Origin: Aquatica leii
Taxonomy: Eukaryota > Arthropoda > Insecta > Coleoptera > Lampyridae
DNA length: 64,000 bases
Direction of reading: 5' to 3'
NCBI GenBank assembly: GCA_035610365.1
Contig: CM069434.1
Location: 104,644,806 to 104,708,805, forward strand
The notes under the pieces are model-generated. The model was not told the DNA's origin, did no database searches, and saw nothing but the letters and a program-made list of their open reading frames with translations. The translations under genes were made by a program, and so were the position numbers. Shown here one piece after another: positions 10,100 to 21,233 of the stretch (position 1 is its first letter; every line of letters starts with the position of its first letter).

Positions 10100-12200
10100 A
10101 TTCATAATATACAGGGTGTCCCATTTAAACGTACTTCCTCGATACCTCCCTTATTAATATGAATATCAAAAAAATATTTTAAATTAAGTTTTATCAAATC
10201 AAATTTTTCATCCTCTAAAATTATTTTCAGTTATACAGGGTGTCCTATATCTGCTGGGCTAGACCCAACTTCATTTTTTCAAACAAAATGATACAATTTT
10301 TGTTGCATTTTTGGATTTCTAAGTAAAAATAAAAGTCACTTTAATAAGCCTTCTTTATACTTAAAACCGTTGGTTGGATCTAAAAGCTGCTTTTGACAAA
10401 GTGAATAGGGAAAAGCTGTGGGAAAACATGAAGAGAAAAAAAATCAATGAAAGATTAATACAAAGAATAGAGGAAATCTACGAAGAAACGAGGAGCAGGG
10501 TTAACGTGAATAGGAAAGAAAGCGAGAAATTAATCACAAAGAAGGGGTTGAGACAGGGATGTCCACTGAGCCCAAGCCTGTTCTCAGTATATACGGAGGA
10601 TCTGGAAGAGACAATGAGAGGACAACAGACAGAAGGGATAGTGGTAGGGAAAGCGAAGGTATGGTCGTTGGCGTATGCGGATGACATAGTGTTGGTGGCT
10701 AAGGAGGAAAAGGAAATGAAAGAAATGATGAAAACGCTGGATAAATACATGAAAAAAAAAAGAAATGGAAGTAAACACGAAGAAAACAAAAATGATGGTA
10801 TTTAGAAAAGGAGGGGGGAAAAGAAAAAGAGAGGAGTGGAAATGGAGTGATGAGGAAGTGCAACAAGTGAAAGAATTTACATACCTGGGCTACACGATGA
10901 AACAGTATAATAAGGAGGGAGAACACATAAAGGAAAGAGTGAGGAAAGGAAACAGGTTCATACGACAAGTGTGGGGTGTGGGGGAGAGATATAAAAAAAA
11001 GAAAGTTGTTGTTCGAAAAGTTAATAAAAGGGGTGGTAATGTATGGAGCGGAAATATGGGGCTAAAAGGAGTGGAGGGAGGTAGAAGGGCTACAGGAAAA
11101 ATACTGGAGATGGGTTTTGGGACTGGACAGAGATACACCAGGGTATATTGTGAGAGAGGAGGTACAGGTAGCAAAAATAAGAGTAGAGACAGGAAAAAGG
11201 GCCATAAAATACGAGGAAGAACTAAGGGAAAGAACAGAATGCAAAATACTGCAAGAATGTTGGAAAGAGGAAGTACGTGCAGGAGGGCAGAGCAGAGTAT
11301 TACAAAAGAAACGGGTACGCGAGAGAAGAAGTGAAGAGATTAAGGGAAGAGGGAGTAGGGGTAAGGGAAGAAATAATAAGGAGAGATAATGACATCGAAA
11401 AACAAGAAAGATGAACAAAGATAAAAGAGAGCAGATATAATAGGAATTATAAAAATATCAAGGGTGAAGGGGTGCCAGAATATTTAAAGAATATAGAGAA
11501 TAAAAGCAACAAAAAGACAACGAGGAGTTAAGTAATAAATATTAGAAAAAAGAAGAAAAAAAGATGTGCAGACTATGGGGAGAAGAAACGGAGGACCTTA
11601 ACCACATTAGAGAGAAATGCAGTGAACTAAGAGAAGAGGATATGAAAACAGAAGAAATCTTAGACGAAAACGGAAATGGAGCGGAGTGGATGGAAGAAGT
11701 ATGGAGAAGGAGAAAAAGGTTAAGAGGAGAGAAGGGATAAGGAAATGTATTTAAAAAAAAAATAGAAAGTAAATATAGAATGTAAGATAAAAAGTGTGAA
11801 GCACGAACTAATTTGTAAGCTAACGCAACAAATAAAGTTAAACTTATATATACTTAAAACCGTTGGTTTTCGAGATAATCCGAAAAAAAGCTTTTGCAGC
11901 GTTTTACGCCATTTTGAATATCTCGTAAATGATCGCAGTTGATTTGAGACAAAAACGAACTACGATTGTAATTCTTTACACAAAACTTTTCGTTAAAAAA
12001 ATCATTGAAATTTTTAATTGTCAAAAAAATTGCTTTAGAATTCAAATAATTTTTTTTCTTAAATAGAACTATGTATTTTTTCTTGCCTATGAAACGCAAA
12101 CTTTAACGTTTTTTTTCTGATATCAGGTTGTTGCCACTTATTTCCAGCGGTTTTTGAGATGTTTAAAGATTTTGGAAAATTCTGTGAATGCGCTATAGTC
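10100..12200. repeat. Dispersed repeat with ACAGGGTGTCC boxes, split by a LINE
   Basis: ACAGGGTGTCC occurs at about 10112 and again at about 10235 in the same orientation. After the inserted LINE the sequence resumes at 11869 with TTTTCGAGATAATCC and runs AT-rich to about 12200. The 20 bases at the break are duplicated, so 10100-10375 plus 11869-12200 was once continuous. TACAGGGTGTCC-type boxes are common in insect repetitive DNA; I cannot name the family. Confidence 0.45.
10376..11848 (+). mobile_element. 5'-truncated LINE with perfect 20-bp target site duplication
   Basis: Flanked by identical 20-bp copies of TATACTTAAAACCGTTGGTT (10356-10375 and 11849-11868). The insertion starts abruptly inside the RT domain with DLKAAFDKVNREKLW. 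RQGCPLSPSLFSVY and the catalytic AYADDI follow in the frame opening at 10374. A shift near 10770 leads to KKTKMMVFRKGG and EFTYLGYTM. Around 11560-11640 a C-terminal cysteine/histidine segment reads CRLWGEETEDLNHI. The 3' end reads AACAAATAAAGTTAAACT. Missing endonuclease and half the RT is classic 5' truncation during target-primed reverse transcription. Several frameshifts show age, yet the duplication is still exact. Confidence 0.88.
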
Positions 12201-15200
12201 TTGTATACCTTGGATAATGATTTCATTGATTCAAACAGTCTATAAAACGGGACCAAAAGTCTGTATAATTGAATTAGAAAATATAAATGGTAAAATAGAG
12301 ATAATGAAACACAAATCCAAACTAAGGAAATCTAATAGAGAGAAAATATTCATAAACAACGACTTAACTAAACAAGAAAGGGTTTTCTATATCAGATTAG
12401 AAAGAGAGTAAAAGAAGAAAAAGTGAGAGGAAGAAAAGTTAAAAGTAGCTACCAAAAGCTGTTTATAAATGGAAAGGAATGGAAATGGAACAAAGAAATA
12501 AATGAGCTAGAAAAATTGAAACAAAAGGACAAGATAACAAGTAAAACTCCAAAAAACTAATTAATAAAAATAAAACGAGGTGCATGAGGACGGACACGGC
12601 AATGATAAAAAATATGAAAAAAGGACAAACTAGACAAGAAGTTGATAGCGAGAAAAAACTAAGAAGTAACAATGGAATGGAAAAATGTAAAAGCAAAAGG
12701 TGCCTGAAAATATGCACATGAAACACTAGAAGCTTAACAGCAAAAGAGATTAGCGCTGACACAGGGAGCTAAAAAAAGCTATAATAGAAAGTAGAAAGCA
12801 AAATACATACATAAATGGACATGGAAATAAACAAGAAAAACCCTTGTTGTGGTTGACGGGCCAGACAAAGATGAGACGGCACAAAGGAAGTAAGACTTCT
12901 GGGAGCAATTGAAAGCCATATTAGAAGATACCAGGGGAAGATTGCTAATAATAGGATACTTTAACGGAAGAGTAAAAAGGAAAACAGAGGAATCAGGAGA
13001 AGTAATAGCAAGATATGGGGAGACTAAAAGCAACAATAACGGCTAACGATTGATTGATTTTTGTATACAAAATGACCTGATAATAACAAATACCTTCTTC
13101 GAGCACAAGAATATTCATAAATACACTAGAAAAGTAGTGAGTAGGAATGAAAGATCTATTATAGATTACATAATAATAAACTGATAATACAGAAATGAAA
13201 TAAAAATTACAAGGGTGAGAAGGGCCCTAGAAATATATTCTGATCACTATCTAGTGACGTCAAAAATGGAGATACAAGTAGAAAACCATACTACAACAAA
13301 AAACATGAGAATAACAAAAATTAATACAGAAATAATCAAAACATACAAACTAAGAAATGATGAGATAGCAAGAGAATACAAGTAGAAGTAAAGATGAATA
13401 AAATCAATGAAAATATAAACAAGGTACCATTAGAAACAGCATAGAAAAGAATCAAAGTAAAAAAAATGATTAAACAAGCTAAAATAAAAGCTTGGGAAGA
13501 ATTTGGTGTAAGGATGGAAAAAGATAGCTTAGGAAACCATAAACTATTTTATAAGGTACTCAGAACTATCCGGATAGGATAAACACAAACAATTCATTAT
13601 ATAAAAACGAAGGATGGAAGAATGTTAAGAAACAATAAGGACATCATAGAGAGATGAAAAGAATATTTTCAAGAAATGCTAACTATAGAAGAGAGACATA
13701 ATAGAACACAAGAAGAAAAAGCTGAAATAAACACTAAAGAACTCTTAAAAAAAAGTGAAGAGCATGAAGAAGTAGAAAAAGAAGTAGTATTAAAAAAAGT
13801 TAAAAAGAGGTAAAGCTGCAGGACATGACGGCATAACGACAGAAATGGTTAGAAATCTAGGTAAAACGGGTATAGAAATAATTATTAAAATGATTAATAA
13901 AGCTTTGCAGGAGAAAATGCTTTCTAAAGATTGGGAAGTAGGAATACTGTTTTCAGTATTCAAAAACGGAGATAAAAGGGAATGCACGAACTATCGAGGA
14001 ATTACAATTTTACCAACAATAACAAAGTTATACGAAAAAGTCTACGAAAAATAACAGAAGAGCAACTAGAGGGCGCACAACGCGGATTTAGAAAGGGAAG
14101 GGAGTGCAAGATCACATTTTTGTGGTAAAACAGCTAATAGAAAAATACACAACAGAAAAAAAATATATATGTAGCCTTCATTGACCTGAAAAAAGCGTTC
14201 GACAGCGATTTAAGAAAATCAGTTTGAAAAATTCTAAAAAAGAGAGGATAAACGACAAATTGATAAGAGGTAAAAAAAGCCTGCATGAAAACACACGAAC
14301 CGTCGTGAGAAGTGGAAAAAGACATTCCAAAAAGTTTGTAACTAATGTGGCATCCTCAGCCCTGCACGCTTCAATCTAGTATGGATGAAGTTATAAAGGA
14401 GGTAAAAGACAAAGTAAAGAAAGTGAAAGTAGGATACAAGAACATGCAATTCATACAGATATCGGAAAGCGTATTTGTCGATGATCTAATTATATACGCA
14501 AAGAATCAGCAACATCTACAATACAACTTACAGCTATGGAACAACGCTCTACACGATAAAAACCTAGAAATAAACACGAAAAAAAGAGGTTACTGTAATA
14601 GAAAAAGAGGAGACAGACATATTAATAAAACTTAACGATATAGAACTAGAACAAGTACAATCATTTAAATATCTAGGAGTAAGAATTCATAGGAATGCAG
14701 AAATAAACGACAGACCACAAAGTGCAACCAAGCTTTACCAAGCGCTAAACAATTCTTTTATACGAGATATCTAAAAAGACGAAGATAACAGTGTTTAAAT
14801 CCATATTTCAACCAATATTGGTATACGGTAATGAAAACTGGGTACTGACAAAACAAAAGCAAAGTAAAATTCAGGCTATGGAGATTCTTAAGAAGTATGC
14901 AGGGGGTGATGAGAATAGATAAAAATAAATGAACAAATGAGAGAAGAGTTAGAAGTTGAACCAATTATGAAAAATATTAAGCGCCAGCAGCTACGATAGT
15001 TTGGGCACTTAGTCCGTATGGGGTAGGAAAGAACAACTAAAAGAACATGGGAGGCAAGAGTACAACAAAAAAAGAAAGAGGACGACCAAGAAAAACATGG
15101 AGTAAAGAAACAGAAGACGGATTTTAAGAGAAGAAGAGTTGACATAGAGAGAAAGGAAAAGAGTGGCCAAAAATTAAAAAGAATGAGCCTAGAGGATTCA

Positions 15201-15245
15201 TAGTAACATTCCTAACACCTAACGGCAGAATAAGGTTTTGATATT
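12200..15245 (+). mobile_element. Longer LINE copy: ORF1-like, endonuclease, RT, heavily mutated
   Basis: Read in shifting frames. About 12217-12540 gives NINGKIEIMK, NDLTKQER and KLFINGKEWKWNKE, an ORF1/linker region of insect LINEs. About 12710 has NTRSLTAKEI (endonuclease start), then a deletion. About 12940-13270 has LLIIGYFNGRV (normally GDFN) and SDHYLV, endonuclease motifs. About 13810-14050 has KAAGHDGITTEMV, VFKNGDKRECTNYRGITIL. About 14470 has VFVDDLIIYAKN (catalytic F/Y-x-DD), then SFKYLGVRI, LVYGNENWVLT and RQQLRxFGHLVRMG near 15000. Stops and frameshifts are numerous. 5' and 3' ends are approximate and no target duplication was found. Confidence 0.8.
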
Positions 15246-15546
15246 ATATATATTTTATATATTTCTTTGAAATTGTTCTAATCAGTTTACTTTTTTGCCA
15301 TAAAAACCAAGTGGACGTACTGCTATCGTACTCGACGTCATTGTGCAAACGTCATCGATGTTGCGCTAGAAAACGTTAGAGTGTATTGACGTTTTTGCTA
15401 ACTTTAAATTTTGCAGAACCAGTTTTAGAACATTTTTTTTTCATACCATCGTTTTTTCTAAACCTGAGTGAACTCATTAAATTGTTTTTCATCCGCAGTC
15501 ATGTAACATCAGAGTTTTAATAGTATATAAGTTTAAAAAGTGTATT

Positions 15547-15602
15547 ATTATAACCCAAGCAACAAAATTATGTCGAGAGATATAATTGGCGTGGGCTATA
15601 AT
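15547..15602. repeat. Second copy of the ATTATAACC inverted repeat
   Basis: ATTATAACCC at 15547-15556 pairs with GGGCTATAAT at 15593-15602 (one mismatch). Flanks resemble those of 8711-8782: a preceding AAGTGTATTATTATAACCCAAG and a following TTTCT then TTTACAAT tract. It is in the same orientation as the first copy. Confidence 0.5.
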
Positions 15603-15659
15603 AATTTCTTTCCGTGTTTTTTTTACAATGTATCCAATATTGATTTCAAACGACAAATA

Positions 15660-16360
15660 AAGTGACAGTGTTTTGTTTGGTGTTGTGCCTGACTATAAAT
15701 AAATAAATAACGTTTTTGTTAAAATTGCCAAAATTGTTTAAAAACATTATTGTTTCTCTTGGGGCTAGTAGAACGTTTTGAATTTTTTTTTAAATTTACA
15801 AACTTATCTTGCAATGTAAAACTAGCAGTTAATAATGAATACCTTTACCTAAGATAAAAAAAATTTGCTTCACATATGCGAAAATGATAACCTATAATGC
15901 TAATAGTAAGGAAAAACATTTCTGTGGCAAGAAGACAAAAGGGCATAACTGCAAAAACTACACTTTGCAGGAGAGCAAGAAAACCAATGTGATTTTATTT
16001 TTGACATTTATAATAACATAATAATTTTAAAATTTTTGTAATTGCCTTTCTCCAATTAAAGCAAATGGAAAACTTACTTTTTGTTAATATAACTTCAGTA
16101 TTTTTTAAAATAAAATTAATTTTTGGATCATCTTGTATATTTATTTTTGGTAAATGTTTGTTAAATTTCTGACACGGTAGCATATCTCAAGATATCCACG
16201 GCGTTCTTACTAACATGTTGCAACAAAAGGGTTTAAGTTTTAAGTAGATATATCCCCTCATGTCAGATGTACATGAGTTTATTTTTTAATAAAAATCTAG
16301 ATTAAGTCTAGATATACTTTATTGACATAGAGCAAAATAATGAACAAAACAAAATAATAA
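15660..16360. other. No assignable content
   Basis: AT-rich stretch between the inverted repeat and the transposase remnant. No ORF, terminal repeat or RNA gene recognised. Confidence 0.4.
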
Positions 16361-16367
16361 TGTAGAT

Positions 16368-18345
16368 TTAAAACTCTTCGTGTGTAAAATAATTGTCTAT
16401 ATCAGGATCAGCATTCCTTTGTAGCTCCGAGGAAGATTGTAAGTTGGTGTAGAAGAGCTTCTCGCTTTCGTCTATAAGTTCTATCATTTTATGCAGGTTT
16501 TTTAGCTTCTTTATGTCAATTGGTCTTTCAGAATTATATAACAGGTTTAACTTAATATTTTGTGATGATGCTGTTTTTCTCTTCAAGTTCAGGCTTGTAA
16601 AAGGAACGTTTTCTTCTAAAGTTGTTCTGAATTTTATCAGCCCAAATTCTTTGTCATACCTTAACCACTTTATAGGTCTCCATGAAAATGTTTGTTTATC
16701 TTCAGTGACTTTTCTGTTGACTAAAGGTCCTTTTAATATTGCTCCAAAATCTAAAAGGTCTTCCCTCTTCATTTCAATTACAGTAAATTTTTTCATATTT
16801 TTCAAATTTTTTTGACTGGATTTATTTCCAGCGAATCTTACAAGATTGTACCAGTCTCGTGGCAGGTATATACTAAATGCACTTTTCTTCTCTGTCTTTT
16901 CTATGAGGGCATGGTCCGAATCGCATTCCATGTGGGTGTGACCGGGAACAAGAAATTTGTGATCAATCACCTTAATCTTATTACAAGTTGACCTCCGCAA
17001 GTGTCACTATAAAAAATTAAATGTTCGCTCTGATTTATATCCTGAAAATATTTGAAAAGACAATAAGATATTTCATTGGCACCTCGCCCAGCAATCGCTT
17101 CATACCACATAAAGTGGAACGAGTTTTGCGTTACACAATTGTGGATTGTTAAGTTATAGGTGTGGAGTTGTCTGTTATAAAATGCAATTCCTGTAGAAAG
17201 ATATGGTGTTGGTAATACCTGTTGAAAATCAAAAACTAGAACCTTCAGTTTTGAGGAATTCTGGCTTAATAATTTGTCGTCCTTTTTAAAAGTATAACCT
17301 TTATCAGCTTCTTGGTGATGTTGTGTTAATTGAGTTTTAAATTCTTCACTTCTTTCACCACTACAGCTTGTAATTTTTATGTGCAACACATCACAAACAT
17401 TGCATGTGTCATTTCTAAGTTTTTTAAATTTTAAATTCAAATTGTCTATAGACTGGGATTATGTTTTTGAACAAACTGGTTTAACGTTTAATTGCTTCAT
17501 CTCTTTGCAATACAGTTCGTACATTTTACTTTTGGTTAAATCCGCTGATAAATATTTTTTCTCGGTGTGTCTTCTGGAATAATGTGATTTATATGCAGGA
17601 AACTTTTGGATATAATATATTACAGTTTTTAGCGACTTATTTGAAATTTTGTGTTTAGGAACCCCTTTGATCGCCGTCGGGAATTCCGCTTTCAGATGCA
17701 AGTTTCTTTTTAGTAACATATAGAATAAATTTGTTACTTTCATCAAACGTGTCACAAAAACATTCTTTACAGACCTGTATTCGTTGATTTTTTATTTCTA
17801 AATAATACGAGAATGATTTTTCTCTAATTTTAATCTTTTTCAGAAGAAACAGTTTTATGTGTAGTAATTTTTTTGTTCTCACTTTTTATTAGAGTTGCTA
17901 TGTAAGACAATCTTCTGTCGTAACTTTCCATTTTCCAGTAGTCTCTGAACAGTAAACTTCTAGTCTCCTCATCAATTCTATCCTTGCATTTTCTGCGACA
18001 GTTGGTCTTTAAGGACCTAATTTTTCTTTGTCTGACCTCCGTTTGACTTTTTGTAACATACGCTTTGCCAGAGTTTCTACATAATTTTCTTTCTTGTTTA
18101 AGCTGTTGTTGACTGGGAAATTTTCTTTCTTTAATCTTTGTAATATGTTTTGTTTCTGACTTTTTATGAGATTTGTTGTTTAAATTAACGTCATTTTCCT
18201 CAGCTGAATCTGAAGTCATCGATTCTTCAATTTGATAATTTGAGTCTTTAACACTGTCATCAGACAGTGTCATCAGAATCGTCCACAAAATCAATTTTTG
18301 TGGAGGAATCTGCGAAAGATTAAAGTATAAGTTTTACGTTGTCAA
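16368..18345 (-). pseudogene. DNA transposase of an unclassified insect family, frameshifted
   Basis: Minus strand, N to C. An acidic then basic N-terminal part (18294-17830) contains RRKCKDRIDEETRSLLF. A cysteine pair CKECF near 17780 is followed by SHYSRRHTEKKYLSADL (17600-17570). CNVCDVLHIKI is at 17400-17370, a catalytic-looking LVFDFQQVLPTP at about 17235, MWYEAIAGRGANEIS at about 17100, and FYSDTCGGQ at about 17010. A shift and a probable deletion lead to IDHKFLVPGHTHMECDSD (16960-16910) and a C-terminal domain to 16368. These DF..LP, SDTCGG and GH-H-ECD blocks form a family I know only as recurrent uncharacterised insect proteins that behave like DDE transposases. At least four frame breaks exist. 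No terminal repeats found. Confidence 0.55.
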
Positions 18346-18546
18346 CAACACGATATGATAACACAAATACAAAATTTCTTTACACATGTAATCCGTTTTC
18401 TCTTATTACTATTTTAAAAAATATTTTGTTTTTAGTTTTGTCAGTAGAATAAAATAATGAAATCATCAAACTGAACATTTTTATTGTATCGAATAAAACA
18501 ATATACTAAAGTTGTAAGTTTAATACACTTTTCAAACACAATTCTA

Positions 18547-18965
18547 CAGAGTGGTCCAAAATGGACACTTTTAGTAGTAAACACCAATTTCTAAAGAAGC
18601 CATTTTTTGAATTCATCTAAAATAATTAATAGAACAAGAGTTTCAACAGAAAACTAGCAAGTGTTGTATATCGTTTAGTTGATGGCACAACTTCAACACC
18701 AGCTTTTATAAAAGAAAAAGTAGTGACACCTTTGGATTTCTTTAAAAAAAAGTTTCTTACTCACATTTTTACAGATAAATACAGTTACGGGGGTGATTGC
18801 CCAAATTTCAAAACTACCTTGTACCTTCTAAACAGTTCATTGATGTACTGTTTTCGATTTTTTATTTTTTACAAAACTCGAGCTCGTTACAATTGTAGAT
18901 TAGATTTTTTTCTAACTTCTTTAGAAATTATTTCCTATCAAAAGTGCCCAATTTGAACCACTTTG
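18547..18965. mobile_element. MITE with about 26-bp inverted repeats and TA target duplication
   Basis: Left end CAGAGTGGTCCAAAATGGAC and right end (reverse complement) CAAAGTGGTTCAAATTGGGC; both then continue into CACTTTT-like sequence. Each end is flanked by TA (18545-18546 and 18966-18967). At 419 bp and with no transposase it is a non-autonomous element, most consistent with the Tc1/mariner superfamily by its TA duplication. The 77-codon ORF inside (18723-18956) is probably fortuitous. Confidence 0.75.
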
Positions 18966-19393
18966 TATAAAATATATCTACATAATTTTTGTTTTTTTAA
19001 AATTATTTTGCGTAATGCTTCGAATCAAACTTATCAGTATGTGAATCCTCCATTTCTCTGGTCTCCAACGAAAACAAGAAATCTTCTTCCTACTTGTAAT
19101 CAAGAACGCAATTTACAGACGTGCCTGTTTCGTTGGCGACGGGTGGGTGAAAGACTAAAAAAGGCGTTTTCATTATTTTTACTTTAAAATAACTTAAGAA
19201 GAAACCTTCTCCCTTCGTATGGTGTACTGGATGAAACGCTTTAAGGTGCAATTCCGAACACGACTGTAGACCGCAAACGGCATATTGCTGACTGCAAACC
19301 ACATACTGCAAACCTGGTGTCGCCTGCGGTCGACTCCATGTTAAACCCAGCAACAGATCGAACTTGCAGTCAATCGCTTTGCCTGAATACAAG

Positions 19394-21072
19394 ATGTCAG
19401 ATGTATTTGGCGATCCGGATACGATTTTGGGCCTTTTGTTGGAAGAGGAGGACGATGATGACTTTTTGTTACTATATGCATGTACCAGAAAAAAAAAGAA
19501 AGCTGAATATGCCTTTATTTAAAAATAGACTACACGAAGGAAGTTATTCAGTGCTCATTAAAAATCATTTGTCGTGTGACGAAAAAATATTTCGAAATTA
19601 TTGCCATTTAAATAAAAGACAGTTTGATTTTGTGTTCAGTTTTATTGTGGAAGATATCAAACCAAAAGTTCTAAGAAATGCAGTAAATGCCGAAGAAAAA
19701 TTATTTTTAACTTTGAGGTAAGGGAATTAACATATCAAGATAAACTTGCTCTTGCGATTCCAGGAAAACTAAATCTGTAGGTTGTGGTGACCCAGTGCTA
19801 ACGGAAGAATAGGCGTTTGACGTGTGATGTTCTGCAATGCTAAATTCTGGCGATCCATCGGCATGTTCTGGCGAAGGAGATGCGTACGGTACACTGAGGT
19901 CATACGAAGACAGAGAGGAAGAACGTAGTGTTGAAGACAATATATCGATATCACTGCATACTGTATTTGTTGATGTAGCACTAGAGGTAGTTCTTGCTGG
20001 CATGATCTAATTTGATAAAACGATGCCAAGATGCTTTTTGGCTTCTGCTTAATTAACTGATGGTAAACTCCTCAATACTTCTGCAATATGACTGCAAAAT
20101 AATTCGACGTCATCATCTTTCCTTTTTACAATTGTTTTCAATAAAGTTTGCTTCTTTTTGTCTCTTTCTTTTCATAAGTTAAATAGAATTTATCATCGTT
20201 ATTGATGCGTTTTAGGCGTTTATTTGGAGTCTTTGGTTCTAGAGGTTTCTCGATTTCTCGATCATTGATTTCGTCGTCACTTATTTGAATTTCAGTATTT
20301 GCCTTGTTTTCATCCTGTAATTCAAAACGCTCGCTTGCATATTATTGATCTGTATCTGCATTTTCTATTATTTTCTCTGGTTCCGGAACGTTGGAACCTC
20401 CAGATCTGTGATGAGAAACTCCTTCAAGAAACAACAATTGTTGGTGTTTCTTGTCTTTCGAGTTTTTTGGGGCAGCGGAACCAATTCCTAATTTCTTCTT
20501 TTTCTTAAATCTGTTGTAACCATCCCTTATGAATTTCCATTTTTTCTTGCAATCTTCATCTGTAAATAAATATATTAAAAAAATATTTAAAAAGGTATAC
20601 CTAGTATTTAGGCATGTTTTACTTTGTTACAGATTCTTGGCTACAAGCGAGAGGTACAAATCTTTGTCATTTGCGTACCGTATATCAGAGTCTTACATAT
20701 CACGAATTGTAAAACATGTACCATATATTCTAACTCAGAAATTGGTGCCAGTATTGATGCTACCTCCTACTGAAAACGATTTCAAACGTGTGGAATAAGA
20801 TTTTTGGGGAAAAGTGGAAAATACCTAATTGCGTTGGCGGTATAGATGGAAAACATGTCTGCATAAGAGCACCTAAGAAGAGTGGATCCCTATTTTTTAA
20901 CTACAAAAATTACTTTTCTATTGTATTGTTGGGGATCGTAGATGCAAATTATAAATTTATAGCAGTTGACGTCGGTGCTTATGGCAAGGGATCTGATAAT
21001 GGCATATTCCAGAAATCCACGATGGGTAAAAACATAGCAACAAAGAAATTTAATATTATTATATTATTATAA
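19394..21072 (+). pseudogene. Harbinger transposase (DDE_Tnp_4 type), spliced, truncated
   Basis: Exon 1 is 19394-19717: MSDVFGDPDTIL, then an acidic run, a one-base shift in an A-run near 19490, then DEKIFRNYCHLNKRQFDFVF and EEKLFLTL. Donor GTAAGG; intron 19718-20632; acceptor TTACAG. Exon 2 from 20633 completes the split Arg codon and gives FLATSERYKSLSFAYRI, a shift near 20790, then FGEKWKIPNCVGGIDGKHVC (first catalytic D in GGIDGKH) and VDANYKFIAVDVG.. SDNGIF (second D region). It stops soon after, so the last catalytic acidic residue and C-terminus are missing. The start was chosen because the ATG at 19394 opens the frame matching family N-termini. Confidence 0.82.
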
Positions 21073-21233
21073 CCTAAATACTTACTGTTTTTATCAAGCT
21101 CCTTCCCTATAGTTTTCCAAACGTTATCTTTAGCTAAAACATTGCGATAATTAGCGTGGCCACAATCATATAAGATTGAATATTTAGCCACAATGTTTAT
21201 CAATTTTTCCTCGTCGGTGTCCGAAAAACTCAT
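19707..21233 (-). pseudogene. Harbinger-encoded MADF-BESS DNA-binding protein, spliced
   Basis: Minus strand. Exon 1 is 21233-21086: MSFSDTDEEKLINIVAKYSI, then CGHANYRNVLAKDNVWKTIG (MADF first half). Donor GTAAGT at 21085; intron 21085-20560; acceptor TTTACAG. Exon 2 from 20559 continues in phase with NEDCKKKWKFIRDGYNRFKK, completing the MADF domain. Further on there is an in-frame stop near 20340 and a frame change near 20150, then DDDVELFCSHIAEVLRSLP (BESS-like protein-interaction motif), and a Ser-rich tail ending at 19707. In active Harbingers this partner binds DNA and helps nuclear import of the transposase. The damage makes this copy a likely pseudogene. Confidence 0.8.

Noticed and set aside
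10478..11418. Several long minus-strand ORFs rich in Phe/Ser/Leu
   Set aside because: Antisense shadows of the purine-rich LINE reverse transcriptase, which has clear motifs on the plus strand.
8711..15602. The two ATTATAACC repeats as LTRs or ends of one 6.8-kb element
   Set aside because: They are same-orientation, short and too diverged, and the space between holds independent elements with their own duplications.
18723..18956. 77-codon ORF inside the MITE as a transposase
   Set aside because: No transposase motif; T-rich reading of a non-coding MITE interior.
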